A DNA stretch of 39,076 bases from JBMNCQ01 sp049366715 (GCA_049366715.1 JBMNCQ010000091.1:1-39076); one strand, 5' to 3'; positions 16,672-24,703 are shown, counted from the first letter of the stretch. Notes: a model not told the origin generated them from the letters alone. Numbers and translations are program-made.

Positions 16672-17373
16672 CTAATCCTCCTTGTAGTATAACCCTTGTT
16701 GCTCTAAAGATAACATCATCGCTTGCTCAGCATTATCAATATGCTCCCTGGCCAATTGTTCAGCGACCTTTCCATCTCTTTCTCCTAAAGCTTCTACGAT
16801 CTTTTTATGCTCTTCTAAAGCTGTCCTGCTTCTGCCCGGTCTTGCTAAAGATGCCGATCGGAAACGCTGTAACTGTTCCTGCAGATGATTTACAAAATAA
16901 ACCAGTCTGCTATTCCGGGCAGCTTTATAGACGAGATCATGAAAAGATGTATCGATCTCGACAATAGAACGGAGATTATTTAATTCTGTTTCTTCCGCTT
17001 CTTTAACAAGTCTTCGTTCCATTTCTTCCAGTTCTTCCTCCGTGATACGTTCGGCCGCTAAGCTGGCAGCTAAAGCCTCAAGGGCTGCCCGGACCTCAAA
17101 AACCTCATGAATATCTTTCATTGAAATCCCGGCGACATAGGCACCTTTACGGGGTACCATGACAACAAAACCTTCTAGTTCTAATTTCCTGATTGCTTCC
17201 CGCACCGGCGTTCTGCTGACACCCATTTCTTCAGCCAGCTGGATTTCCATCAACCTCTCACCAGGTCTAAGGACCTGATTAATAATTGCGTCTCTAAGCG
17301 TTTCAAAAACAATTTCCCTTAATGGCTTATACCCGTCTAACTTAACGGGAATCAGCCGTCTTTCTGTGCTCAT
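16672..17373 (-). CDS. GntR-family transcription regulator, FadR (FCD) subfamily
   Basis: 233 residues. Residues about 15-80 are the GntR winged helix (LRDAIINQVLRPGERL, VSRTPVREAIRKLELEGFV). The remainder is an all-helical FCD ligand domain with D/H residues that usually bind a metal (EVRAALE, IDTSFHDLVYKAARN, EEHKKIVEAL). Such regulators sense small organic acids. The start codon overlaps the ispE stop (ATGA), so the two are translationally coupled, though a metabolic link to isoprenoid synthesis is not obvious. Target and ligand unknown. Confidence 0.9.
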   Translation of the reverse strand: MSTERRLIPVKLDGYKPLREIVFETLRDAIINQVLRPGERLMEIQLAEEMGVSRTPVREAIRKLELEGFVVMVPRKGAYVAGISMKDIHEVFEVRAALEALAASLAAERITEEELEEMERRLVKEAEETELNNLRSIVEIDTSFHDLVYKAARNSRLVYFVNHLQEQLQRFRSASLARPGRSRTALEEHKKIVEALGERDGKVAEQLAREHIDNAEQAMMLSLEQQGLYYKED

Positions 17374-18254
17374 CTCAACTTCACCCTCTCTTTCATATCT
17401 ATTGTTTTTAAAGTATGCGCAATATAAACTTCTTTATAAAAATTTTGTGCCTTTTGGGCAAAGATCTCCGCCTCTCCTCTCTCTGCAAACAAAGCAAAGA
17501 CAGTAGGACCGCTTCCTGACATAAGTACATGCTTTGCGCCTAATGATCTCAAACTCTTGCTAAGCACCTCAACCTCCGGGTAAAGTTGAAAAGTACTGAA
17601 CTCAAGAACATTTCCCATCTTGGCTAACAGAAAATGCAAATTTTTCTGGTGTAAGGCAGCAATATAAGCATTAATATCGGGATGGTTTTTAATCCTTTCT
17701 ATATTTAAATTGTGATATACATTCTTTGTCTTCACGCCAAATTCCGGCTTAACCAATACCAGCCAGAGCGAAGGAAAATCAGGAAGCTTTGTTAGTTGTT
17801 CACCCCGTCCTCCGGCAGCAGCAGTTGGACCTGCAAGGCAAAATGGAACATCTGACCCTAATTCCGCTCCGATCTCCGCCATTTCCTGCTCCGTTATCCC
17901 TAAGGAAAACATCTCATTCATTCCTAAGATAACAGCGGCAGCATTACTGCTCCCTCCGGCCAGTCCTGCTTCAACAGGAATCTTTTTCTCGATATATATA
18001 TCTAATCCCGGGATCACCGGATATCTGGAAATGATCAGTTCAGCTGCTTTAAAAGCTAAATTATCCGCATTTTGGGGGACAAGAGGATGATTACACCTCA
18101 CACTTATATTTTCCGCACTTTTGAGGTAAATATTATCATGAAGGCTCACAGCCTGCATAATCATTGCTACTTCATGATACCCGTCATCCCGTTTGGCCAG
18201 GACATCTAATAGTAAGTTTATCTTAGCATAAGCCTTAATTATTGCTTCATTCAT
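17370..18254 (-). CDS. ispE: 4-diphosphocytidyl-2-C-methyl-D-erythritol kinase
   Basis: 294 residues, a GHMP-family kinase. The N-terminal AYAKINLLLDVLAKRDDGYH is the IspE signature, PVEAGLAGGSSNAAAVI is the ATP-binding loop, and LMSGSGPTVFALF is the third GHMP motif. IspE phosphorylates CDP-methylerythritol in the non-mevalonate isoprenoid pathway, so this organism should use the MEP route. ATG start at 18254. First gene of a unit with gntR and the nucleotidyltransferase, driven by a SigA-type promoter. Equivalent to Bacillus yabH beside purR. Confidence 0.97.
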   Translation of the reverse strand: MNEAIIKAYAKINLLLDVLAKRDDGYHEVAMIMQAVSLHDNIYLKSAENISVRCNHPLVPQNADNLAFKAAELIISRYPVIPGLDIYIEKKIPVEAGLAGGSSNAAAVILGMNEMFSLGITEQEMAEIGAELGSDVPFCLAGPTAAAGGRGEQLTKLPDFPSLWLVLVKPEFGVKTKNVYHNLNIERIKNHPDINAYIAALHQKNLHFLLAKMGNVLEFSTFQLYPEVEVLSKSLRSLGAKHVLMSGSGPTVFALFAERGEAEIFAQKAQNFYKEVYIAHTLKTIDMKERVKLR

Positions 18255-18301
18255 CGGAGGCCTCTCTCTACTTATTTAATCGTAAATATTACTTGTTAAA
18301 T

Positions 18302-18329
18302 ATTATATTACAAATTAGAAATATCACAA
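18302..18329 (-). promoter_or_regulatory. SigA promoter of ispE
   Basis: Minus strand TTGTGA (18329-18324), 16-base spacer, TATAAT (18307-18302), about 40 bases before the ispE start. Confidence 0.6.
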
Positions 18330-18379
18330 CACAATTTTAATAATCTCCGACGCTAATTTGAATTTCCGTGTAATTATAG

Positions 18380-18408
18380 AAAAAGCCGGGCTTAAAGCAC
18401 CGACTTTT
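18380..18408 (-). terminator. Intrinsic terminator of uraA
   Basis: Minus strand AAAGTCGG ... CCGGCTTT (one G-U pair) with TTT following, about 20 bases after the uraA stop codon. Confidence 0.8.
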
Positions 18409-18427
18409 TTCAGGGACATAACAACTC

Positions 18428-19735
18428 TTATTTAGACTTTTCTAAAGCAACTTTTATGTTCGCTCCTTGCTTAGTATCAGGGGATGTTTCCTTCCGGGAG
18501 CCTAATAAACCGGGTACGATAATATTCACAACTGCGTTTAAAATAACACCAATTATGGCGGCAAGACTTAAACCGGATAAACTTGCATGTTCGGTTAACG
18601 TAATAACCGCCGGATTTGCATCACCCTTTAAAGAAACAATGCCGACAATCAGGATCGAGAATACGACAATACTATTGCGTAAATCCGCTAAATCAGGTTT
18701 ACTGTCAACCAATGTACGGACACCGATACTGGCAATCATTCCAAAGAGTACAAAACTTACTCCGCCCATTACCGGAGTGGGAATCGTCTGGACAAAGGCA
18801 CCGAATTTACCGATAAAACTTAATAAAATTGCGATTACGGCAGCACCCCGTAAAATTTTAGGATTATAGTTTTTGGTTACTGCTAATACTCCGGTATTCT
18901 CACCGTAAGTCGTATTAGCAGGCGCACCGATGAGCCCGGCAAATGCTGTAGCTATACCATCACCCATTAAAGTACGGTGCAAACCCGGTGATTTGAAGAA
19001 ATCCTGACTAACTACCGCACCGTTTGTCGTAATATCTCCGATATGTTCGATCATCGTAACCAACGCGATAGGTACCATAATTTTCATAGCATCAAGGGAA
19101 AATTCAGGCAAAACCATCATCCCGGCGAAATCCTTAACTCCATAGAAAAAGGGAGCACTGGTCACAGCCGAGAAATCCACAATGCCCATGACCATTGACA
19201 CTACATACCCCACAGCAATGCCAACGATAATCGGGATCATGCGTACAAACCCTTTTGCTAAAATACCTGTTAATGCTATGGCACAAATTGTAATAATGGC
19301 AATTGTCCAGTTAGCCGCTGCCATATCCACTGCTACAGGAGCTAGAATCAAGCCGATTACGATTATAATAGGTCCGGTTACGATGGCGGGAAATATTGCT
19401 TTTACTTTTTGTGGTCCGATCATGTACACAATACCTGCCATGATAAGATAAACAGCACCAACAACGATAAAGGAGCCTGTCGCGTAAGCAAGACCAAAAT
19501 TCTCTTTTACAGCCAGAATACCTGCAATAAAGGCGAAAGAAGAACCTAAAAATACCGGAACCTTGCCACCGGTTATCAGATGGAAAAGCAACGTACCCAC
19601 ACCGGCACCAAGCAGGGCAATAGAAGGGTTTAATCCGGTAATGAACGGCACCAGTACCGTAGCTCCAAACATAGCTAAAACATGCTGAAAAGATAAAACG
19701 CCTGCGGATAAAAAGGTATGCTGTCTTTGTTCCAT
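18428..19735 (-). CDS. uraA: Uracil permease, NCS2 family
   Basis: 435 residues and about 14 membrane segments. Family features are visible: the QHVLAMFGATVLVPFITG start, GSSFAFIAG in the first inverted repeat, the substrate-site region ALVTMIEHIGDITTNG, and GAPANTTYGENTGVL. UraA takes up uracil with protons. ATG at 19735 is chosen because AGGGAGG lies 9 bases upstream; a TTG two codons earlier is too close to that site. The gene stands alone behind a promoter and PyrR-type attenuator, so it should be shut down when uridine nucleotides are plentiful. Confidence 0.94.
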   Translation of the reverse strand: MEQRQHTFLSAGVLSFQHVLAMFGATVLVPFITGLNPSIALLGAGVGTLLFHLITGGKVPVFLGSSFAFIAGILAVKENFGLAYATGSFIVVGAVYLIMAGIVYMIGPQKVKAIFPAIVTGPIIIVIGLILAPVAVDMAAANWTIAIITICAIALTGILAKGFVRMIPIIVGIAVGYVVSMVMGIVDFSAVTSAPFFYGVKDFAGMMVLPEFSLDAMKIMVPIALVTMIEHIGDITTNGAVVSQDFFKSPGLHRTLMGDGIATAFAGLIGAPANTTYGENTGVLAVTKNYNPKILRGAAVIAILLSFIGKFGAFVQTIPTPVMGGVSFVLFGMIASIGVRTLVDSKPDLADLRNSIVVFSILIVGIVSLKGDANPAVITLTEHASLSGLSLAAIIGVILNAVVNIIVPGLLGSRKETSPDTKQGANIKVALEKSK

Positions 19736-19763
19736 AATCAATATCCTCCCTTTTTTTCCACAT

Positions 19764-19858
19764 AAAAAACCTCCTTACCGTGAGTTAAGCACAATAAGGA
19801 GGTATATTTTCCAAAGATACCTTGCCTCAGCGCCTTTCTGGCCTCACGGGACCAATTT
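19764..19858 (-). promoter_or_regulatory. PyrR-type transcription attenuator of uraA
   Basis: The leader contains GGTCCCGTGAGGCCAGAAAGG (19853-19833), which resembles the PyrR-binding loop of pyr leaders. It is followed by a possible antiterminator pairing AAGGTAT with ATACC(T)CCTT, and then a terminator stem CCTCCTTA/TAAGGAGG (19802-19770) with six T. The antiterminator and terminator share CCTCCTT, so they exclude each other. With PyrR and UMP bound, the terminator should form. Confidence 0.8.
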
Positions 19859-19895
19859 AAAGGTAGAAGGTTTTTTATGGGATTTATTTATTAAA

Positions 19896-19924
19896 ATTAT
19901 ACCCTTTTGCAGAAATAATGTCAA
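19896..19924 (-). promoter_or_regulatory. SigA promoter of uraA
   Basis: Minus strand TTGACA (19924-19919), 17-base spacer, TATAAT (19901-19896): a perfect consensus. Transcription would begin near 19889 and run into the attenuator. Confidence 0.85.
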
Positions 19925-19970
19925 TAAAGTAGAATTTACTAATACAATTTATTAATTTACAGTGATTTCC

Positions 19971-20237
19971 TCAGGTGCGGTACCGGGTTACTTTGCCCTT
20001 TTCATATTTTCCCAGAATCATTCCCTGCCCGTCATACTCATTTAAATACAGCTGATCAAAAACATTTACTCCTTGTCGTTCTATTAAGGGAACCAATTCG
20101 TTAACCACTGCTTCAACCTGTCCATACTTGCGGAATTTCTCTCCGGTAACCTCAAAGCCCATTTTTTCCAACTGACTTTTCATTGTATTGATTAAAGCCC
20201 CATTACCTGCTAACTGCCCTTCAACATAGTTTTTCAC
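19971..20237 (-). CDS. Uncharacterised 88-residue protein
   Basis: I do not recognise this protein. It is soluble, mixed alpha/beta in appearance, with an N-terminal helix-prone half (GALINTMKSQLEKMGF) and a C-terminal part with YLNEYDGQGMILGKYEKGK. It has no cysteines, signal or membrane segment. GTG start at 20237 with a GAGGTG site about 8 bases upstream. It lies between uraA and a chemoreceptor-like gene, separated from the latter by a terminator, so it is probably transcribed alone. The good ribosome binding site and normal composition support a real gene. Confidence 0.7.
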   Translation of the reverse strand: MKNYVEGQLAGNGALINTMKSQLEKMGFEVTGEKFRKYGQVEAVVNELVPLIERQGVNVFDQLYLNEYDGQGMILGKYEKGKVTRYRT

Positions 20238-20284
20238 AAAAAATCACCTCAAAATTATCTTGCACAAAATTACCGTAAGTATGC

Positions 20285-20311
20285 AAAAGACCCGGCATAA
20301 ACCGGATCTTT
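20285..20311 (-). terminator. Intrinsic terminator downstream of the chemoreceptor gene
   Basis: Minus strand AAGATCCGG-TTTATG-CCGGGTCTT (one G-U pair) followed by TT. It is about 120 bases past the stop codon; the 3' untranslated stretch between holds the heptamer array. Confidence 0.75.
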
Positions 20312-20359
20312 CGTATGACTGCGTCAGGTAAAGGTAAAGATGACAGAAAACAGCAAATA

Positions 20360-20422
20360 ACTGAAAACTGATATCTGATATCTGAGAACTGAGAACATAG
20401 ACTATGCGCTATGATCTATGTA
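20360..20422. repeat. Degenerate heptamer tandem array
   Basis: Nine consecutive 7-base units: ACTGAAA, ACTGATA, TCTGATA, TCTGAGA, ACTGAGA, ACATAGA, CTATGCG, CTATGAT, CTATGTA. The middle units resemble the complement of the 2-54 array and the last ones resemble the CTATGAA core of the 90-138 array. It sits in the 3' untranslated region of the chemoreceptor gene. Confidence 0.8.
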
Positions 20423-20430
20423 CGAATTTT

Positions 20431-21609
20431 TCATTGACTTAACTCCTGAATCGACTTAACCAGCTCTTTACTTTTAAAATTAATCTGCTCCAGGGTATTA
20501 TTTATTGCATTGACCGCTTCCTTTTCTTGAACAGCAGTTTGAGATACTTTACCGATCATTTTTCTATTTTCAATGAGTTCCCCTGTTAATATCTGCAAAG
20601 ACGGCCCAATTTCTGCAACGACTTGATATATTTCATCAATTAAATCTCTGATGGTTTCTACGGCATTACGGCTTTCCTCCGCTAATTTACGGACCTCTTG
20701 CGCTACGACCGCGAATCCCCGGCCCTGGTCACCGGCCCGGGCCGCTTCAATAGCAGCATTTAAGGCCAGTAAATTAGTCTGCCCGGAAATATGTTTAATC
20801 GTTTCGACAAAAGACCCTATTTTATCTGTGGCTGCTTTTAACTCCTGGGAAGAATTTAAAGATTCCGTGATTTTTTCCGCCTCGGAATCCATTTTACTGC
20901 TGACATTAATAAGAGTGGCGGAAGTTCCCTCTATAGAGGAAGTCACCTCATTGGTTATACTTACGATATTTTGAATCTCCTGATTTAAAACACTACAGAC
21001 CTTGGAAACTTCCCGGGAAATTTTGCGGTAATTATATAATGAAATATATTCCATTATTTCCTTGGTAGATTCAAAAGTAGGTACTCTATGAGCCGGAATT
21101 ATTACGACATCCGGGCGCAGATAATTATGATATTTACCCAGCTCATTTTCCTTCCCGACAATCGTATTCGCCCCCAGAATATATTTTGCTTCTTTTAACT
21201 TTTCTACGATGATATTCTGCGGCATTTCCGCAAATGCAGCGATTTCAAACTCAAGGTGGTTAATACCCTGCTCCTCACAATACTCTTTTATTTTATTGCC
21301 TTGCGCCGAATTGTTATTAAATATTAGCACTTTTTGCCGGGTAGGGATTTTGGCCACATTTACATAGAATTTGGAATTGGGCACTAATTCCAGACTGAGT
21401 ATTTTCTCCCTGGGAACCTTTTGGGCGGCCTGTTCAACCCTGGTAGGCAGTGCGATATACAAGTCGGCCTCATGATTCTCCGAAAGCTGATCTATACTTA
21501 CGGCAGAGGCTTTAACATTATAGCCGAAAATCTCATTTGTCGCCGTCAATAATTCTTCAGCCACTGTTTGACTGCTTCCCACAGTAACGGCATTAATTAC
21601 TTCCGCCAA
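20431..21609 (-). CDS. Soluble methyl-accepting chemotaxis-like protein with a two-lobe sensor domain
   Basis: 392 residues with no membrane segment. The C-terminal half is a receptor signalling coiled coil with the hairpin tip ISGQTNLLALNAAIEAARAG and GRGFAVVAQEVRKLAEES. The N-terminal roughly 200 residues are alpha/beta (VGSSQTVAEELL, VLIFNNNSAQGNKIKEYCEE, DVVIIPAHRVPTFESTKEIM) and recall the PrpR_N/ABC-binding-protein-like sensor domain, but this is a tentative fold match. It should signal to CheA or act as a cytoplasmic scaffold. TTG start with AAGGGGG about 8 bases upstream. No che genes are nearby; ligand unknown. Confidence 0.85.
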   Translation of the reverse strand: MAEVINAVTVGSSQTVAEELLTATNEIFGYNVKASAVSIDQLSENHEADLYIALPTRVEQAAQKVPREKILSLELVPNSKFYVNVAKIPTRQKVLIFNNNSAQGNKIKEYCEEQGINHLEFEIAAFAEMPQNIIVEKLKEAKYILGANTIVGKENELGKYHNYLRPDVVIIPAHRVPTFESTKEIMEYISLYNYRKISREVSKVCSVLNQEIQNIVSITNEVTSSIEGTSATLINVSSKMDSEAEKITESLNSSQELKAATDKIGSFVETIKHISGQTNLLALNAAIEAARAGDQGRGFAVVAQEVRKLAEESRNAVETIRDLIDEIYQVVAEIGPSLQILTGELIENRKMIGKVSQTAVQEKEAVNAINNTLEQINFKSKELVKSIQELSQ

Positions 21610-21702
21610 TCTTCTTCCCCCTTATTCCTCGTGAATTATCTAATTTAATTCGACCTTTTATATAAAAAACCTGCAATATTTTCCATTTTTATTAAAACAA
21701 AT

Positions 21703-21737
21703 AAAAAAACTTGCCTCAGTCAATTTTAAGGCAAAAG
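21703..21737 (-). terminator. Intrinsic terminator of the amino acid ABC importer operon
   Basis: Minus strand TTGCCT ... AGGCAA stem followed by seven T, about 110 bases after the ATPase stop codon. A second hairpin, GATGCC-CTGG-GGCATC at 21833-21848, overlaps the end of the ATPase gene without a T-run. Confidence 0.75.
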
Positions 21738-21847
21738 CCGGTTACCATAATCTATGAATTTTTCTATTACCCTTTGAGCTCCGGCAGCTATCCGCTACTT
21801 AACAAAATAAGCCATATCTAAACCACCCAAAGGATGCCCTGGGGCAT

Positions 21848-22600
21848 CTATAATATTTTAGAAAGGAATTCCCTGGTGCGGCGATGCTGCGGATTAGAAA
21901 ATATCTCCGCAGGTGACCCCTCTTCGACAATCTTCCCTTCGTCCATAAAAATTACCCTGTCGGCAACCTCTTTGGCAAAGCTCATTTCATGGGTTACTAC
22001 TACCATCGTCATACCTTCCTTGGCCAGGTCTTTCATAACGGCAAGCACTTCACCGACCAGCTCCGGGTCTAAGGCCGAGGTAGGCTCATCAAAAAGCATA
22101 ATTTTAGGTTCCATAGCCAAAGCCCTGGCAATGGCAACTCTTTGCTGCTGCCCGCCCGATAGCTGAGCAGGATAAGCCTTAACCTTATCTGATAACCCCA
22201 CCTTCTCTAATAATCGCTGTGCCCGTTCTTTGGCCGTACTGACAGCAACTTTTTTTACCGATACCGGAGCTTCAATCAGGTTATCCAAAACTGTCATATG
22301 AGGAAAAAGGTTGAATCTCTGAAAAACCATGCCAATATTCGCCCGCAATTTATAAACTTCTTTGGCCGGAGCTTCAACTAAGTTTCCTTTTACTTCCTTT
22401 TTACCGATCAGCTTCCCGTCAATATAGACCTTACCGTCATTTACTTTTTCTAAATAGTTCATGCACCTTAATAACGTACTTTTACCGGAACCGCTGGGGC
22501 CGATAATTACGACAACTTCGCCCAGGGCAATATTCAGATCTATATTTTTTAAAACTTCTAAAGCACCAAAACTTTTGGAAACGTTCTCTACTTTAATCAT
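21848..22600 (-). CDS. Polar amino acid ABC transporter, ATP-binding protein (GlnQ type)
   Basis: 250 residues with every ABC motif: Walker A IIGPSGSGKSTLLRC, Q-loop VFQRFNLFPHMTVLDN, signature LSGGQQQRVAIARAL, Walker B IMLFDEPTSALDPE, and the switch histidine in VVVTHEMSFA. The FNLFPHMT sequence is characteristic of the PAAT (polar amino acid) family. ATG start with AAGGGGG upstream, 11 bases after the permease. Last gene of the importer operon. Substrate (glutamine, cystine, arginine or similar) cannot be read from sequence. Confidence 0.95.
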   Translation of the reverse strand: MIKVENVSKSFGALEVLKNIDLNIALGEVVVIIGPSGSGKSTLLRCMNYLEKVNDGKVYIDGKLIGKKEVKGNLVEAPAKEVYKLRANIGMVFQRFNLFPHMTVLDNLIEAPVSVKKVAVSTAKERAQRLLEKVGLSDKVKAYPAQLSGGQQQRVAIARALAMEPKIMLFDEPTSALDPELVGEVLAVMKDLAKEGMTMVVVTHEMSFAKEVADRVIFMDEGKIVEEGSPAEIFSNPQHRRTREFLSKIL

Positions 22601-22611
22601 TTTCTGCCCCC

Positions 22612-23289
22612 TTAATCAACCTGAGCTAATTTGCCCTCTAACCTGCCAAAAATAATCGTAAAAAATGTAGTTAATATTAAATAGATAATCCCTGCCGTAA
22701 TAAACATTTCAAAAGGTTTAAAATGCGACGCCGCATAAATTTGTGCCGTTCTTGTTAACTCAGTCATCGTTATTGTTGATACCAATGCCGTATCTTTTAA
22801 TAAAGTGATAAACTCGTTACCCATAGGCGGTATTAGTCTGCGGTATGTCTGCGGTACAATTATTTTGCACATGGCTTGAAAATAACTCATTCCTAAAGAA
22901 AGAGCCGCCTCCATTTGCCCTTTATCAATAGATTGAATACCGGCCCGGATTATTTCCGCTATATATGCTCCGCCGCATAAACTGATTCCGATAATGGCAG
23001 CCGTAAAGGCATTAAGGGTGATCCCTAAGGCCATCGGCAATGCATTATAGATAATAAACAACTGCACTAAAAGGGGAATTCCCCTGAAAACCCACGTATA
23101 TACTCCCCCCAGGAAGTTTAAGACAGGACTTTTAACGATCTTCATAAAGGCTATGATTAATCCGATAAATGTTCCGAATGTTATGGCACAAGCCGTCAAA
23201 GTAACCGTCATACCTGCACCTTTTATTAATAGGGGCAGCATTTTTAATGTAAATGCCCAATCCCATACAAACCCAAAACTAGTTATCAC
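22612..23289 (-). CDS. Polar amino acid ABC transporter, permease (HisM/GlnP type)
   Basis: 225 residues with about five membrane segments. The N-terminal MLPLLIKGAGMTVTLTACAI and the coupling-helix region AEIIRAGIQSIDKGQMEAAL with SLGMSYFQA are typical of the HisMQ/GlnP permease family. GTG at 23289 is chosen because AGGGGG is 9 bases upstream; the frame opens eight codons earlier at a TTG that overlaps this site. It lies between the binding protein and ATPase genes, after a stable hairpin. A single permease gene suggests a homodimer. Confidence 0.94.
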   Translation of the reverse strand: MITSFGFVWDWAFTLKMLPLLIKGAGMTVTLTACAITFGTFIGLIIAFMKIVKSPVLNFLGGVYTWVFRGIPLLVQLFIIYNALPMALGITLNAFTAAIIGISLCGGAYIAEIIRAGIQSIDKGQMEAALSLGMSYFQAMCKIIVPQTYRRLIPPMGNEFITLLKDTALVSTITMTELTRTAQIYAASHFKPFEMFITAGIIYLILTTFFTIIFGRLEGKLAQVD

Positions 23290-23374
23290 TTTAAATTTCC
23301 CCCTACTAATCAATACTGTAGAATACGAGCCGCGTTAGGATATTATCTCACTAAATCTTAAAGCCGAGACGTGA

Positions 23375-23399
23375 ATAAAGGGGGAAAATCCCCCTTTAT
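23375..23399 (-). promoter_or_regulatory. Stable intercistronic hairpin between binding protein and permease
   Basis: Perfect 11-bp stem ATAAAGGGGGA/TCCCCCTTTAT with a 3-base loop, without a proper T-run. Hairpins here commonly protect the binding-protein mRNA or partially terminate, giving more binding protein than permease. Confidence 0.7.
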
Positions 23400-23433
23400 C
23401 ATTTATATTATAAGATTAAATGTTTTTAAAAAA

Positions 23434-24297
23434 TTAATCAAGTCCTTCTGTGATATCATAATTAACCCACTTCAGGGAAATTTCTTTTAATGTACCGTCT
23501 TCCTTCATAGAATCAATACCTTCATTCAGCTTATCCAGCAATTCCTTATCTTCCTTACGGACTGCAATACCGATTGTCGAATCTTCATTAGCCCCGATTT
23601 CTTTACCTACTTTTTTATACTTACCTGTCTTAATCCACTCACCCGCCGAAAAATTATCGATTACTACTGCCTTTATACGGCCATTATCTAGATCTGTAAA
23701 AGCTTGCGGGAACTTATCATAAAGTTTCATATTCTTTTCTGTAAAACCGGCTTCTCTACATTGTTTCTCACCGGTACTGCCTAATTGCGTCCCTACTGCC
23801 GCATCTTTTAGATCAGCTAATGTTTCTATCGCATCATTATCTTCCGCTTTTACCAGGATAACTTGAGCCGCCATACCATATGGTCCGGCAAAATTAACTA
23901 CTTTTCTCCGTTCCTCAAACATATTCATACCGGAGATGATTACGTCAAATTTTTTAGAAATCAACGAAGCCACGACACCGTTCCATTCCGTGGGCATCCA
24001 CTCAATCTCCACACCTATGCGTTTGCTAAGCTCTTTTGCCATATCAATATCAAACCCAACGAGTTCACCTTTATCATCTCTAAAACCCATTGGAGGATAG
24101 GCATCATCTAAACCTGCCATGATTTTACCGGCTTTTTGCACTCTCTCCCAGGAGCCGTCTCCTTCAGGCTGTTGTGCTTCCTGTTTAGGCTCTTCCTGCG
24201 GTTGTTCGGCTTTAGGCTCCTCTTTCTTGGCACATCCTGTGACCACAAGTGCCAATCCTAAGAGCACAACCATTATGAATACCAGACTTCTTTTCAT
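23434..24297 (-). CDS. Polar amino acid ABC transporter, substrate-binding lipoprotein
   Basis: 287 residues. A signal peptide with lipobox VVTGC, then a charged linker of K, E, P and Q residues, then a family 3 extracellular solute-binding domain (AGLDDAYPPMGFRDDKGELV, GFDIDMAKELSKRIG, DVIISGMNMFEERRKVV). It should be anchored outside the membrane and deliver amino acids to the permease. GGGGG lies 8 bases before the ATG at 24297; the ATG one codon earlier is also possible. First gene of the operon, with its own SigA-type promoter. Confidence 0.95.
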   Translation of the reverse strand: MKRSLVFIMVVLLGLALVVTGCAKKEEPKAEQPQEEPKQEAQQPEGDGSWERVQKAGKIMAGLDDAYPPMGFRDDKGELVGFDIDMAKELSKRIGVEIEWMPTEWNGVVASLISKKFDVIISGMNMFEERRKVVNFAGPYGMAAQVILVKAEDNDAIETLADLKDAAVGTQLGSTGEKQCREAGFTEKNMKLYDKFPQAFTDLDNGRIKAVVIDNFSAGEWIKTGKYKKVGKEIGANEDSTIGIAVRKEDKELLDKLNEGIDSMKEDGTLKEISLKWVNYDITEGLD

Positions 24298-24341
24298 CAT
24301 CTTAACCCCCAAATAAATTTATCTTTTATTATTATGTCATT

Positions 24342-24370
24342 ATTTTAACTCGTTAAAGTGTTGTAGTCAA
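24342..24370 (-). promoter_or_regulatory. SigA promoter of the amino acid ABC importer operon
   Basis: Minus strand TTGACT (24370-24365), 17-base spacer, TAAAAT (24347-24342). Confidence 0.65.
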
Positions 24371-24460
24371 TATTTTTCTTCTTTTAAAAATAAATTTACT
24401 TTTCTCACCAGTATAAATGTTGCTTATTTATTACACACTAATCGATAAGGAGGTGCTTTT

Positions 24461-24625
24461 ATGAGACCTAAAGAAAACTGGCGCAATAAAAGCAGTTTAA
24501 GAGAAAAATATGCATTAATGAATCTTTTAGGCAAAACTCCCCTGGAAGTAGCGGATCCTATTGCATACGCTAATTATTTTCCTAAAGAGACAGCCTCCGA
24601 CAAAAGCCCCGAGCAAAAAAAATAG
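24461..24625 (+). CDS. Uncharacterised 54-residue protein
   Basis: A short reading frame starting MRPKENWRNKSSLREKYALM and continuing NLLGKTPLEVADPIAYANYF, ending in a hydrophilic tail of SPEQKK. I do not recognise it. It is supported by a very strong AAGGAGG ribosome binding site 8 bases before the ATG. The last codons and the stop lie inside the stem-loop at 24603-24636, so gene and hairpin form a compact unit. The N-terminus is basic and no membrane segment or signal is seen. It runs divergently from the ABC importer operon. Confidence 0.65.
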   Translation: MRPKENWRNKSSLREKYALMNLLGKTPLEVADPIAYANYFPKETASDKSPEQKK

Positions 24626-24636
24626 CTCGGGGCTTT
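24603..24636 (+). terminator. Hairpin/terminator overlapping the stop codon of the 54-residue gene
   Basis: Perfect 11-bp stem AAAGCCCCGAG/CTCGGGGCTTT with a 12-base loop containing the TAG stop. Only CTTT follows on the plus strand; on the minus strand CTTTTG follows, so termination may be weak or bidirectional. Confidence 0.65.
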
Positions 24637-24687
24637 AAAGTAAGATATTATATATTTACAGGTAAACAACTTAATGCTATTATTTAT

Positions 24688-24703
24688 TTAGATATTTGTC
24701 TAA
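24688..24703 (+). promoter_or_regulatory. Possible operator for the SdpR-like repressor
   Basis: Inverted repeat TTAGA-TATTTG-TCTAA, 35 bases before the ArsR-family start, within AT-rich promoter-like sequence. Autorepression through such a site is usual for SdpR/ArsR genes; binding here is inferred. Confidence 0.45.

Noticed and set aside
18456..18869. 137-codon plus-strand frame opposite uraA, and similar long plus-strand frames opposite mfd, mazG and resB
   Set aside because: They mirror the codon pattern of the real gene, lack ribosome binding sites and show no recognisable domains.
19311..19763. 150-codon minus-strand reading frame overlapping uraA
   Set aside because: It lies in another frame of uraA, is rich in C, Y, W and R, resembles no family, and its start codon sits right after the attenuator T-run by chance.
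23375..23399. Treating the hairpin after the binding-protein gene as the end of the operon
   Set aside because: The T-run is only TTTAT, and permease and ATPase genes follow on the same strand without a new promoter that I could recognise.
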